DNA of 64,000 bases from Bactericera cockerelli. Taxonomy: Eukaryota; Arthropoda; Insecta; Hemiptera; Triozidae. This document shows, in pieces, positions 9,758 through 20,589 of this stretch (position 1 is the stretch's first letter; each line of letters opens with the position of its first letter). The position numbers and the translations under genes were made by a program. The stretch spans positions 53,022,948-53,086,947 of the forward strand of contig CM044955.1 of assembly GCA_024516035.1 (NCBI GenBank), given 5' to 3'. Below the pieces are notes generated by a model that saw only the letters and a list, made by a program, of their open reading frames with translations, was not told where the DNA came from and ran no database searches.

Positions 9758-9963
9758 CTTATCCGTTCCTGGAGAGATGAAAATATAAGTATTATTAATA
9801 AATTAAATGAGTCACAAAAAAGTGGCGTATCTAACTATCTACTCTCAGCGTAATGGGACTTCTTGTCTCGAGCCGACAGTCTAAATAAAGCACTACTATA
9901 CTATACTAACTATCTGTCGAAGGGTTGATATTTGATATGATAATATTGTACATAATATTTAAA

Positions 9964-10158
9964 TTTTTCCTTTTAACTGGGAATCGCACCAGCTACCCAC
10001 ATTAAGCTCACCCAGCCTGGGTAGGGCCGGAAATATCAGCCTCACATGTACGGAGGGAACAGAATTTTCTGTGTGAAAAATCTACTCCGACCGGGGATCG
10101 AACTCAGGATCTCTGGACTACGGGCAGCAGTCACAACCGTTACGCCACGGAGGCTGAC
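9964..10158 (-). mobile_element. tRNA-derived SINE, family B, with target duplication
   Basis: On the - strand a tRNA-like head has A-box (GCCTCCGTGGCGTAACGGTT) and B-box (GAGTTCGATCCCCGG) sequences. The body has ACAGAAAATTCTGTTCCCTC, then GGCCCTACCCAGGCTGGGTG and GTGGGTAGCTGG. A 14-bp direct repeat ACATAATATTTAAA flanks it (9950-9963 and 10159-10172), showing target-primed insertion. It lies within an intron of the - strand zinc-finger gene. Relatives: 15760-16115 (-), 62975-63215 (+), body only at 25505-25640. Confidence 0.95.
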
Positions 10159-10419
10159 ACATAATATTTAAAATAATACATGATATAATATTTAGAAAAT
10201 TGCAGTTTAAATTGCCTAAAGACATATTGAGACCATTATAATATTGATACTGTTATCAATATTAAATTTCAGCTCAATTCTAATAATCCTACTTGTGGTT
10301 CTAGAGTTATAAGAGTATACAATCGCACATAACACGCACAAACTTACTTAGGGTCAGCATTGTTCAACCTCTCCCTCATGATTTAAAATTGGTTCTACCA
10401 TTCCTACTTCCACATTTTA

Positions 10420-10990
<571 letters not shown>

Positions 10991-11224
10991 AGATCTTTGT
11001 GTCAAAAAAGTTTACAGAAGAGTAACGACATTGTAGCTAGGTCACTGTAGTAATAAAAAAAATTAATTATTGTACGTAAGTTGCTAGAATTACCTAGCTA
11101 CTAACTTATGTAACTTGTTTAAATACAATCTGAGTTTGTAAACGCAAAATAGGTTAGGTAATTGTATTTGTGTTGTTAACCAGAAGAGTACATGATGTCA
11201 TAATATCACAAACCTGGACTTCTT

Positions 11225-11312
11225 AAAAAATTCTCAGACTTGGGACTCAGAACCACCGACCTCAAGGTTACGAGACTAGTTAGTGCCTTATCGATCGAGC
11301 TACTGAGGTCGA
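11225..11312 (-). mobile_element. Degenerate tRNA-derived SINE head, family C
   Basis: On the - strand, GACCTCAGTAGCTCGATCGA (A-box side) and a decayed B box follow the same layout as the copies at 20040-20120, 37255-37322 and 43868-43922. No body can be delimited. Confidence 0.55.
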
Positions 11313-11544
11313 TTGTTAATAAATGGCTTGATTAGGTATTTTTTCAATATTACCTAATGAAAGTAAAACGGAATTAACTTTCAAAACAAATGCATTTAGG
11401 GCCGTAGCTTGAGTGCAAACTGCAGTGGGAACTGAAGGAAATAGTGCACTTGGGGCTAATAATAGAGATAGCTAGTCTTTGCTTGCATGCAACTTATATC
11501 ATGCTAAGGTCAACCCACAAGGTAGTTCCTTAGCCATCTTAACC

Positions 11545-11546
11545 TC

Positions 11547-11608
<62 letters not shown>

Positions 11609-11610
11609 CT
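11545..11610. repeat. (TC)n microsatellite
   Basis: An uninterrupted CT run of about 50 bases, followed by an imperfect pyrimidine tract to about 11850. Simple sequence; the reading frames over it are not genes. Confidence 0.97.
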
Positions 11611-11612
11611 CT

Positions 11613-12775
11613 CTTTCTTTCTTTTCCTCAATTGGTGATCTATTTCTCTATCTCTCTTTCCTTCCCTTTCTCTCTCACTAATCACTTGGTATATTATCTC
11701 TTCCTCCTTATTTCTTTCCTTTCTCCTCCTTCTCACTCATTCCTCTCCGCTACCTTTTGAGTCACTCACTCTTTTTTTCTCCCTACTATAGGTGAATAGA
11801 TATATCCTTTGGCCAACGATTCCTCCCTCCTCTCTCTCTATTTATTTTAAACTGGAGGTTGCTGGTTTGATTCCCAGCCAGGGTAAATATGTCAAAAGAA
11901 ATTCAGCCATCGGATTATTTAGTTGACTTTGTCCTGTTCATTTTGGGATGAGTCTAATTATTTTTAAGTATAATTTTTTTAATATGTTAATAATTTTATA
12001 TAAAAAAAAACTAATATTTTTGTACTCATTATGCTGTTTCATTTAATTTTGTGTTTTTAAATACTACCTACTTTTAGAAAATAAATATCAAATAACTTAA
12101 TATTGCCAGCTTTTTATTTTATAAACTACCAAATAATATCTTATAACGAAAAAAAAATATTTCTTTCTCTTGAATTTCTTCTCGACTTACCAAAAAATCT
12201 CTCACGAAAATGTGCACAAAAATTTAGCCAACGAAAAATGCATGAAAGTTACACAAAATTCCTTTCCCAATCTTCAACAATTTGAAACTGTTATAGGAAA
12301 CTACCTTCTGACACCTTGAAAACAAACATTCTCGTGTTGGGGAATAATTGTACACATAGTTACTCTACTAACCTGATATTCCTCACTTTTCCTCACGAGT
12401 CTTGCACCTATCTATTGCTATAATTACAGTGATCAAAGTTGACCTTTAGCGGGTAGCACCTCCTTGCACCTATTCATCAAGTAGGAAATATTCCCGACAG
12501 CTTTTAAACTTTTAATACTTTCATTGTTACGTCGCAAAGGTCGATAGTACTGTCGGTGCATTAAAATCTAAGAATTTTTTTCTGACGTCAAAGAATAGCT
12601 GCACTTGTGATTTTTTTGTTGTTGTTGAAGAATCTGAAGATGGAAGATGATAGATCGATAAATAGAGGTTTGTTTTTTTTTTCTCAATAATACTCGTAGA
12701 CATTTACGGGAAGATAAGAACTGTAGGCGAAGTTACTGCTTCAGGCATTTTCACATTACCCAAATACCAAAATAA
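11613..12775. other. Gene-free stretch
   Basis: Pyrimidine-rich at first. A tRNA-like B box (GGTTTGATTCCC) at about 11863-11874 suggests another SINE head. No ORF with protein character. Confidence 0.35.
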
Positions 12776-12779
12776 GTTA

Positions 12780-13161
12780 AATGAATGGGTGAGTAGAAGA
12801 ACCAGGAATGTCAAAAATCGATTTTTTTTTTCTTCGTAGAAAAAGAAAGAATGTACTCTTTTCTATCATCTCTGTGAATATGAAGGAGAAATACCCCTTA
12901 AAAGTATAATTTTTTTCGATTTTAAAGTGGGGGAAGCGGAAAAAAAATCTGATGTAAAACAACGAATGTAACAAAATCACTGACCACTTTTGCTAGCGGT
13001 ATTAGTACCTAGTTGTGAGAATCTTGTCGAATAACAAGGAATGTAAAATTTAATTTTATTATACTCATTAGCATCAGGAAAGCAAAAATAAGACAAATCT
13101 TATTTCTGCTTTCCTGAAAAGTCGATTTTTGACATTCCTGGTTCTTCTACTCACCCATTCA
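12780..13161. mobile_element. MITE with about 42-bp inverted ends
   Basis: GAATGGGTGAGTAGAAGAAC and the following CAGGAATGTCAAAAATCGA at 12781-12822 reappear as the exact complement at about 13118-13160. The inner 295 bp is AT-rich and noncoding; a second inner pair occurs (TTAGCATCAGGAAAGCA... and TGCTTTCCTGA). Non-autonomous; superfamily not assigned. Confidence 0.9.
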
Positions 13162-13162
13162 A

Positions 13163-13790
13163 ATATCAAGTTATCTGGATAGCCACATTACAGCTTAAAC
13201 CACTTCAACTACCAATTTTTCGTTAAAACCTTATAGAAATGAGTTCTAGCCCCGGATTCCCAACTTTTTGTTATACCTATTCGAGAAATTTTCCAGGACA
13301 GCACAGGGCCATGTTTCGTCTTCAGTTGACAAGTTCGTCACTTTTTTATAGCTCTCAGCCAAAGGCTGACCTACTGACAAACTCCTCATTCGAAAACTTC
13401 ATAAAAATAGACCTTCACAAGAATTTTAATGACCATGTAGTCTGGTACTTTTTGAACGTCCAGCAATAATATGGTCTATGGAAAATTAAATAAAAATTTC
13501 CACACGCAATCATGAACTCAAAGCTTTGAGAATGAAAAAAACTTTAGGAAGTTCTCACAGTAAAATCCCATGTGAGGTTTATTGGTGAAATAAAAATTAT
13601 GGTGGTATGGTTTAGTAGTAGTAAGAAAAACCGGTACAGATTCCGCTAAGGCAGAATTGATATAACTCTGGCCTCGTTTATCCGAGCCTCAAGTGTGTAA
13701 GTTAGGGCAAAGCAGTCATTGTTAATAACTGTACATTCTGTACAAGCTACTAAAAAAAACTGCTCTTGGTTGGACTCGAGACCTTATCTC
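13163..13790. other. Gene-free stretch
   Basis: No coding region is supported; the 76-residue frame at 13239 shows no domain or codon-use signal. Confidence 0.3.
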
Positions 13791-13794
13791 GTCT

Positions 13795-13985
13795 GGAAAA
13801 TAACGAGACGAGACGGAATCCAAAAGTTGATTAGCACACTCAGGTGAATCGGGTTCAAATCCCCGCAGAGTCGGAGATTTTTCGCCTCTGTATACTTTAG
13901 ATGTTGGGGGTCCAATCCCACTTCTTGTGAAACAATGAGAACCCATTTGACCAGTGACGGCATTATGAGTAAGGAATACGTATAC
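13795..13985 (+). mobile_element. Diverged SINE, family A
   Basis: The B box GGGTTCAAATCCCCG is followed by TTTTTCGCCTCTGTATAC, AGATGTTGGGGGTCCA and CCAGTGACGGCATTATGAGT, in the same order as the family A copy at 1895-2075. The 5' part is more diverged and adjoins a GACGAGAC-rich fragment. Confidence 0.7.
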
Positions 13986-13989
13986 TACT

Positions 13990-15335
13990 ACTACTATAGA
14001 GTTGATACAGCCCAGAACCTCCATACACCATATTTCTCCAACTAGTCCTGTCTTTAGCAAATTCTTCCCAATTTTCAGGGCTTTCTGGGGGCTTAGCTTC
14101 TCCATACCACTTCATGACACCATCAATCGTATACATTTTATACATTTACAAGGAATACGTATACATTTTTTTTATATATAAAACATTTCTTATAATGGAT
14201 ATGTTGCTTGGGCAAATGATGTGATTCGAAGACTTGTACTGAACTAAGTTGTGACACAAAGAAAGCACATACATAGGTACATGTAGGTACATAATTTGTC
14301 CAAGTCTCGTCTCTTGAAACAGAGGGTTCTTTTACATCTTTACTAAGACGCCTTAGTATGATCTTGATCATAGATGTATTAAGGTTCGAAGCGTTCAATA
14401 CAAGTAGAAAGCTTTGACTGCAGGTATCAAAGCACAGCGCAGCCCCTAGTTTCCCATAGAGCAACGTCCCTTAGCTAAATGCTATCCAGGGGAGGGGTCA
14501 GTAAAAGGTAATGTTCCAACAAACCCTTCCAACCTTCCATGTTGTATGAATTATGAAGCCGTTTCTACTTCCGGGAAGATTTTGACCATACATCTAGCCT
14601 TTCTGTCTCCTCGCCTACCTATCCTCCTTCCCTTCTTATTCCGCTTCTCTCCCCTCTCCTACTCCTTTTACTATTTTTTATCTTGGTTCTTCTTGTCGTA
14701 TATGACGTGAACAGATTTGATGAATTCAAATGTAAAAAATTATGTGGGTAGGATTTGTAGTTATCTACTAATTTCTTGTTATTCTTCAACAAAAAAATGG
14801 ATATAGGAACCTATAAAAGTAGACATAACAAATTAATGGCAGTTGTTGACCTACAGCAAACAAAAATCAGCCCAAATTAGATGATTACTATTTCCAATGA
14901 AAATGTTAGCCATTTTCTGTGGAACATTGAATACACCTGTTTTCAAAACACCACTGAAGCTAAGGACTTCCAGGTTCAAAAATTCGTAATGGTCTTCAAA
15001 TAAGTAGGTACCTTATTTGCACTGTTTGGTCTGTTGCCGAAACAGCAAAAAGTCCTCATAGGCTCCTAGACCGACACTACAAATTAAGTTTCTTCATTTG
15101 TACTGTCAACCTATTCTTTGTTATAAATATTTATAACAAAAACTATTTTAAGAATTAAATATTTATAAGTACCTAATCATGTACCTACGTTCTAAAGGGA
15201 TCCTTTCTTCCATACCTATAAAGGTAATGAGTGTTAATAGATTTTAATTGGACCAAGGACATACAATCACACAAAACAATAAATTTGAACAGAAAAGAAC
15301 AAGGTGACAGAAAAAAGATTATGTATTAAAAATAA
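13990..15335. other. Gene-free stretch with a 5S-SINE remnant
   Basis: No coding region is supported. At 14928-15010 the words ATTGAATACACCTG, AACACCACTGAAGCTAAGGA and ACTTCCAGG follow the order of the 5S-derived SINE head, so a diverged copy is likely. Confidence 0.45.
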
Positions 15336-15759
15336 TAGGGTCAAGGGGGGTAATTACGAACGATTTTGAGCTACATTTTATAAACATATCTGTAACCCTG
15401 AGTTGCTTTTGTAAAATCCATGTCTTGTGATTTTTTTGGTATATAGACTTATTTAGCATTCTAATGGTGCATTATAAATAGTTTTGTGCATACTGTAGTA
15501 TCTGTTTAGTGGTGTTCTTATTTACCCCGCCTGTTCGCATTTACCCCCGCATACAATATTAAAAACGAACTTTTTAATGGCAATATGTGCTTTTTATGTA
15601 CAAATAATACACTAAAATTGTACTTTGTGTCTTTAGCCACCTGTATGACAATATGCAAAGTTTATGGACACACAGGATAGTGGTTTGAATCCTAACCACG
15701 AAGGTAGTCAGCTCTTATCAAATAGGGTATCTCTATCTTGCAAATAATAGTAATAATAA

Positions 15760-16117
15760 TAATTTCGTGTCCGTGAGATAGGTAAAGATACCTAAATCAC
15801 GGTGGTGAGAGGATTATATGGACGCCCAGATCCAATGTCTAGGCTCCTTTCATGTCCATTGATTCTATTTGGTTTTAACATCCTGACTTGAGGTAGACAG
15901 GACGGGGGTTTCACCCTCCATTCGCTGGGAATCGTACCAGCTACCCACATTAACCTCACCCAGCCTGGGTGGGGCCGGAATCGCCAGCCTCACATGTTCG
16001 GAGGGGACAGAATTTTCTGTGCGAAAAGTCTGCTCCAACCGGGAATCGAACTAAGGATCTTTGGACTACGGGCAGTAGTCACAACCGTTACGCCACGGAG
16101 GCTGGTAATAAAAGCAT
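15760..16117 (-). mobile_element. tRNA-derived SINE, family B, inside the pogo element
   Basis: On the - strand, head GCCTCCGTGGCGTAACGGTT with a B box, then ACAGAAAATTCTGTCCCCTC, CACCCAGGCTGGGTGAGGTT, GTGGGTAGCTGGTACGATTC, GCGAATGGAGGGTGAAACCC and GGATGTTAAAACCAAATAGA. This is the longest copy of family B. AATAATAGTAATA occurs on both sides (about 15744 and 16120), a likely target duplication in a simple-sequence tract. Confidence 0.9.
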
Positions 16118-16154
16118 AATAATAGTAATAGTTAATTATGAGAGCTTTTGAAAG

Positions 16155-17870
16155 GTGTTTTATATATTTTTTTCATTTTTTTTTTTTTTACAGATTTTGG
16201 TCTTATCAATAGTTTCTAGGTCATTGTCAATCTCAGATTTGTCTTCTTCTACCTTCATTTCTTTCTTCTTTTTTGAAACTGTTCCCTCTATATTTCTTTT
16301 CGTTTTCTACACTTTCATTTTTCTTCCTTTCTTTTTTTTTTATATTGTATATTATCCACATATCTTTCTTTATTTAACAAAACTCACATCTTACAAATAG
16401 AATAGCTCTTCCATTGGCTCAGTGCAGGGTAAAGAGCCTAATACACTCGCACTGTTTCCCCGCTGAATGGCTAAGGATAGCCTTTCAACCAGGAAACAAC
16501 GCGAGCGTGGCTCTTTACTAATTTTTTTCAGAAGACCCCCGATTTTGTTTATAAAATCCACTGTCTCGGTTGCCCAGGGCCCAAGGGTCTCCACTGCAAG
16601 GGCAACAAAATGATGACTTTGGGCGATATTTTGATACTTCGAATGTTTGTTCCTTGCAGCAGTTTCCCCTGGGTATCCTGGGACCAGAGAACTTCCTAAG
16701 TAAGTTTTTGCCATCGAATCCACACATGTAGCATCCCAAACTAAAAACCGACCCTTTTCCCAAGCCACCATCGTAATCCCATCTGGTCTTTTACCATCGT
16801 CTCTAAACAAACCATTAGGTTCTAGTCTCGAGCAGATATTTGCAGTTGACAACGCTCGCTGTTTTATTTGGTTAATCTCAGTATGTCTTGAGAATCTACC
16901 AGCACTGAACTTGCATGTGAGGACATGTCTACCCAGCGAATCTACTTTTTCACCACAACTACAATCATGAGGTTTACAGATAGTACACCCCAATCTAATT
17001 CCTACGCATACTCGCATTGTGCTATTATCCAAGAATGTCCCAATGTTAGGAGAAGGGATAACTCGCAGCCAAGCCCCAGAATAATCATTTTGAAGAATAT
17101 CAAATCTTTGTTTTTCGAGTGAGGAAGGAAATCTGATATTGGTGATTGTCCTCTCATGAACAAATGTCATCCACTCTTTTTGAGAACTATAGGAAAGAGG
17201 ACGTTTAGAAGGATTTAGTTCATTCCATGTTTTCATGGCATCGTCCAAATGACATAAATCAGACTCATAATCCTGAGAATTAATTATGATAGACACGAGC
17301 TGATTTACACCATAAGACGAAGCCAGGAACGCAGGAAGAGCCAAATCTCTAGTTTTAGAAATTCCAATTCCTCCCTTCTTTATTGGAAGACTCGCCTGTG
17401 TCCATTGCGTTTCTTCTAACTCTATATTAAGTATAGATTCTAAAGCTTTTTTAATATTCTCATCAATTTCATCTAACAAGTTTGTTGATTTCCACAAAGG
17501 TGTTGTTCGTAAGAAGTACATTAACTTGGGAATAGCAAAGCAGTTTTTTAGCAAAAAATATGCATAGTGTGAATGTAGTTGAGAGAGTCTTTCGAATAAT
17601 ATCAACATTTTATCGAACTTATTCCTTGCCAAAACTTCGAGACCATCTTGAAAAATGGGAGAGAACCCAATAATTCAAGTTGATGTTCATGAACAACCCT
17701 AATACCGGGAGCAATATCTTGAAATTTTTTGAGTACATCAGATGGTACTGCCGACAGATTATTGCAGAAGAATATCTCGCATTTAGATGGATTAATTTCT
17801 AGCCCAATTTCCTTTCTTTTGCTATGTTCAAGTACACAAATACCTTCATTGGGTCCAATACATTAGGGTA
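16155..17870 (-). mobile_element. 5'-truncated LINE (non-LTR retrotransposon)
   Basis: A reverse-transcriptase-derived ORF (16391-17853, - strand) is followed on that strand by noncoding sequence and an A-rich tail (T-rich in the + strand at 16161-16192). The 5' end stops at about 17860, in the middle of the RT, as usual for LINE copies. It interrupts the pogo transposase region. Confidence 0.75.
16391..17853 (-). pseudogene. Reverse transcriptase C-terminal region of a LINE, frameshifted
   Basis: The 413-residue frame (17632 to 16391) carries the region after the RT core: IPKLMYFLRTTPLW, then KKGGIGI and LALPAFLAS. A Cys/His cluster follows (CTICKPHDCSCGEKVDSLGR, then HVLTC). Next come RPDGITMVAWEKGRFLVWDA, which fits the RPD...D signature of restriction-like endonuclease LINEs, and FVALAVETLGPW. 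Upstream, 17665-17853 in another frame encodes GLEINPSKCEIFF, a typical RT palm/thumb motif. The two join if a two-base (TC) excess near 17658-17665 is discounted, so a frameshift broke the ORF. The catalytic YxDD is absent, lost with the 5' truncation. LINE clade not determined. Confidence 0.85.
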
Positions 17871-17954
17871 CTAATATCTTGGTACTTCTTACAACCTCCC
17901 AGTATTTCAGGATTTTGAGCCTTACGTTTGGAAAATTCTACTTTGGTTTGCGGA

Positions 17955-18083
17955 ATCTCAAAACACTGCCGTTGCTCTTCTGACAGCCAGGTTGCCATTA
18001 AAAACATCTAATACGATAGCAGATATCATTTGTGCTTCTGTATACAAAGGAGGTGGTTTCTTCATCTTGTAGTTCCGGGGCAT
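17955..18083 (-). pseudogene. Pogo/Tigger transposase N-terminal helix-turn-helix, broken
   Basis: From ATG at 18083 on the - strand the peptide begins MPRNYKMKKPPPLYTEAQMI and continues with AIVLDVFNGNLAVRRATAVF. This matches the Psq-type DNA-binding start of pogo-family transposases (MPRNYK, acidic helix, R-rich helix). The frame stops at TGA at 17958-17960; one frame over the expected continuation (EIPQTKVEFSKRK) is visible, so a single extra T broke it. No DDE domain follows. Confidence 0.75.
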
Positions 18084-18546
18084 TCTGAGTGTTTTGATAA
18101 ATACAAAAAAGTTATAGGGTAAAACAAACACCCAAAATATGCGTTCGTAATTACCCCATAGCAAAAAAATGCGGGGGGTAATTAAGAACACCCAAAAACT
18201 GTAACTTAAAAAATGGTTTAAAACAATTATTTTTGTAAAATAATAACCAAAAACATGCTTATCAATAATTAAAAGTAAAATAATGATAAAAATTCAAGTA
18301 ACACTTACCTAAAAAATTGTTTTAAAAAAATCAAAAACTTCAAAAATCAATTTTTTTGATAGATCTATTTTCACTAGCTTACGAACTACAACTGAAAATA
18401 AATACTATCGAAAACTCGTGTTCAACCTGTAAAAACAATTCAAAATAATAGTATTCAACCACCAGATTCGAAATATCTTATCCTGTTTAGGTACAATGAC
18501 CACTGTTCGTAATTACCCCCTGTTCGTAAATACCCCCTTGACCCTA

Positions 18547-18801
18547 AGTAAGTAGGTATTATACGAGAAAAGTTGGAAAATGTCCAAGGTCAGGAAAAAA
18601 AGAGTTGCACTTTTTATCCATTTTAATTGTGAAGGTTTGTTAGTTTGCTAAATGTGGGTTTAGTGGCATTCAACGCGAATAATATGGACGAAATTGAGTT
18701 TATTCTTTCTAATCAAAAAGATATCACACTGCAATTGAAACAAAAACATGGAGCAATACGCTAGCAACCAGAGTGTCATGAACAACAAAGTTCGAGCCTG
18801 A
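18547..18801. other. Short spacer between the pogo element and the second Helitron
   Basis: No gene or clear repeat was seen. Confidence 0.3.
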
Positions 18802-18890
18802 CTAGCCGTTACCACGCACTTTGCAACGGGACTAAATTTAAAATCAAATAAGGCATGGCCGTACTGATAAATGTACGGTCATATTTTTTT
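18802..18890 (-). mobile_element. Helitron 3' end
   Basis: Read on the - strand, AAATTTAGTCCCGTTGCAAA is followed by a partly decayed hairpin and ends CGGCTAG before T (complement of 18801). This is the same end as the Helitron at 3963-4218. The 5' end could not be placed; the element may extend past 18890 toward the T-rich tract at 18885-18900. Confidence 0.65.
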
Positions 18891-18974
18891 TTTTACTTTT
18901 CATGAATTTCGATGGATTTAAAAAGTAGATAGCGAACTCTGGTCAAGAACTGAAGCACCCTTTCTGCATAGGAA

Positions 18975-19088
18975 ATAGCATTAAGTCATTGCTAAGCGTC
19001 GGTTTTCCCTATCTTACACAGTATACGCAATAAGTGACTTAGCGCCACAGAGATGACAAAAACGTCTACTAATTTCGCCCTATAACTA
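18975..19088. mobile_element. MITE, GGGCGAAATTAATAGAC family, copy 1 (partial)
   Basis: The copy contains GTCATTGCTAAGCGTCGGTT, GACTTAGCGCCACAGAG and ACTAATTTCGCCC as in the copies at 22118-22258 and 32136-32280. The left inverted end is missing or diverged. Confidence 0.75.
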
Positions 19089-19535
19089 TAAATTAAGTAT
19101 AGTAGAACAGCATATTATAGTAGAACAGCAAAAAGCGAAACACAATAGTATATACCTACGGCATTATTAATGAGAGCTAGAATTCAATGGAAGACCTGCA
19201 TTATTAATAAAATTGCGGCTGTTAAAACTTTTCAGGCGGGGTAAAGCTAAGGTAAGTTTTTTTACCCCAGTACTGTATACTTCATAAAATTGTCCTGTAT
19301 TATAACTTCTTAATGATAAACTCGGTGTAACTAAATGGTTTATCTCTTCGGGTTTTATTGGAAAGACACCAAATCAAATTGTACCCAGCTCCTGAATGAG
19401 CCTTCTTACATTTAGTATAGATATACAACTCCATACATACAAACCTTGTATAGACAACAGTACAAAACAGGATATTGTAAACTGAACTACTTGATATAAT
19501 ATTATGTAAAATGCAGTGAATTCCTTCAGCGGTCA
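19089..19535. other. Gene-free stretch
   Basis: No coding region or repeat assigned. Confidence 0.35.
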
Positions 19536-19543
19536 AATTGAAG

Positions 19544-19696
19544 CAGTGGCGTAGCTAGACCTATATTTCGGGGGGGGGGGGGGGTTTGAGAGCGGAAGAG
19601 ACTACGTATATTCCATTGTATTTATTTTTCAGGGGTTTCTTGAAAATTTCAGGGGGGTTTTTGTCCCCAACCCCCCCCCCCCTTCCTACGCCACTG
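19544..19696. mobile_element. hAT-type MITE with 8-bp target duplication
   Basis: The ends are CAGTGGCGTAG (19544) and CTACGCCACTG (to 19696). They are flanked by AATTGAAG (19536-19543) and AATTCAAG (19697-19704), an 8-bp duplication with one mismatch, as expected for hAT elements. The inside carries long G and C homopolymers near its two ends (19570-19584 and 19670-19682), which themselves pair. No coding capacity. Confidence 0.9.
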
Positions 19697-20039
19697 AATT
19701 CAAGTTATAGGTCCTTCCGCGAGAGCTAAATTGGGGGTCCGCGAAGAAAAATAGCTCATGAACTTGAATCATAAATAGTCCGAAGTACCCTACTTCCCCC
19801 TGACTCTCTATGTCTAGCTTTGTAATGTGGGGGTCCCTTAAAAAAATTCGAGATAAGCTAGGGATCCGCGTTGTTCAAAAGTTTGCCGACCGCTGCTTTA
19901 GACAGCCCATCTGCGGTCATAGAACAATGTTTATCATACTCATTACTCTGATCGCAGATATATTATGTTATGAATTAGTTATCATATTTGTGTTGATCAC
20001 TTTTTGTGATATCACAACTACTCAAAATCGCTTTAAATC

Positions 20040-20120
20040 AACGCTGAGACCGGGACTTGAACCCCCGACCTCCAGGTTACAAGTCCGCCGCCTTATCAAT
20101 CAAGCTACTGAGGTCGGTAT
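20040..20120 (-). mobile_element. tRNA-derived SINE head, family C
   Basis: On the - strand the sequence reads GACCTCAGTAGCTTGATTGA, AAGGCGGCGGACTTGTAACC and GGGGGTTCAAGTCCCGG, a tRNA-like layout with good A and B boxes. The acceptor-stem halves do not pair, so it is not a functional tRNA gene. It is the best preserved copy of family C. Confidence 0.75.
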
Positions 20121-20364
20121 ATTATGTTATGAATAAGGTCGACTTATTTAATGACATAATTGCGACCGTATTAAAATCACGTCCAAGGGACTGTACGTAT
20201 TTGCCACCTTTGTACCAGTTTTGCTTGCTAGTTAGGTACTTGTCTTGAGCAAAATTTATATTGGAATGGTTCCGGGGGGCATTTGTCAAAAATTATTATG
20301 TAGTTTTCTTTTACTGAACTTCTCTTTACATAATATTAGGACATGGACATTGGCAGCTGTTTCA

Positions 20365-20585
20365 ATAATAATATAATAATAATGATATCGCCTTATTTAT
20401 ACTGCCCGATTAGGACTATTAAGTCCCATTATTCCAGCAGTAAGCCCGAGACACATTATTATGTGGTAAAAATCCCAAATGGGAGGATAACTTGTCATGT
20501 CCCGGGTGGGTTTCGAACCCGCGACCACTAGTATCTCTGGATTTACAGAGTGCCGCCTTTACCACCGAGCTACCCGGACAGACTT
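20365..20585 (-). mobile_element. tRNA-derived SINE, family D, copy 1
   Basis: On the - strand the head reads GTCCGGGTAGCTCGGTGGTA with B box GCGGGTTCGAAACCC, then a body ACATGACAAGTTATCCTCCC, TTTGGGATTTTTACCACATA and AGTCCTAATCGGGCAGTATA, ending in (ATT)n. The same sequence is at 30660-30870. The acceptor stem nearly pairs (one mismatch) but the anticodon loop is irregular, so a SINE rather than a tRNA gene. Confidence 0.88.
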
Positions 20586-20589
20586 TTCT

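Larger units (their letters stand above)
15338..18544 (-). mobile_element. Pogo-like DNA transposon, composite and defective
   Basis: The ends are inverted: GGGTCAAGGGGGGTAATTAC at 15338 and, read from the other end, GGGTCAAGGGGGTATTTACGAAC finishing at 18544. TA precedes (15336-15337) and follows (18545-18546) the element, the target duplication of the Tc1/mariner/pogo superfamily. Subterminal repeats (GTTCGTAATTACCCC, GTTCGCATTTACCCC) lie inside both ends. On the - strand at 18083 starts a Psq-type helix-turn-helix typical of pogo/Tigger transposases. The DDE catalytic part is not seen; the space is taken by a LINE (16155-17870) and a SINE (15760-16115), so the element cannot mobilise itself. 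Confidence 0.9.

Noticed and set aside
9650..9853. + strand ORF of 67 residues
   Set aside because: It is the antisense shadow of the last zinc-finger exon at 9614-9757.
11479..11760. Ser/Leu-rich and Arg/Glu-rich frames
   Set aside because: Generated by the (TC)n microsatellite.
20040..20120. Possible functional tRNA-Thr gene on the - strand
   Set aside because: A and B boxes are good, but the acceptor-stem halves do not pair, and diverged relatives are scattered in the window.
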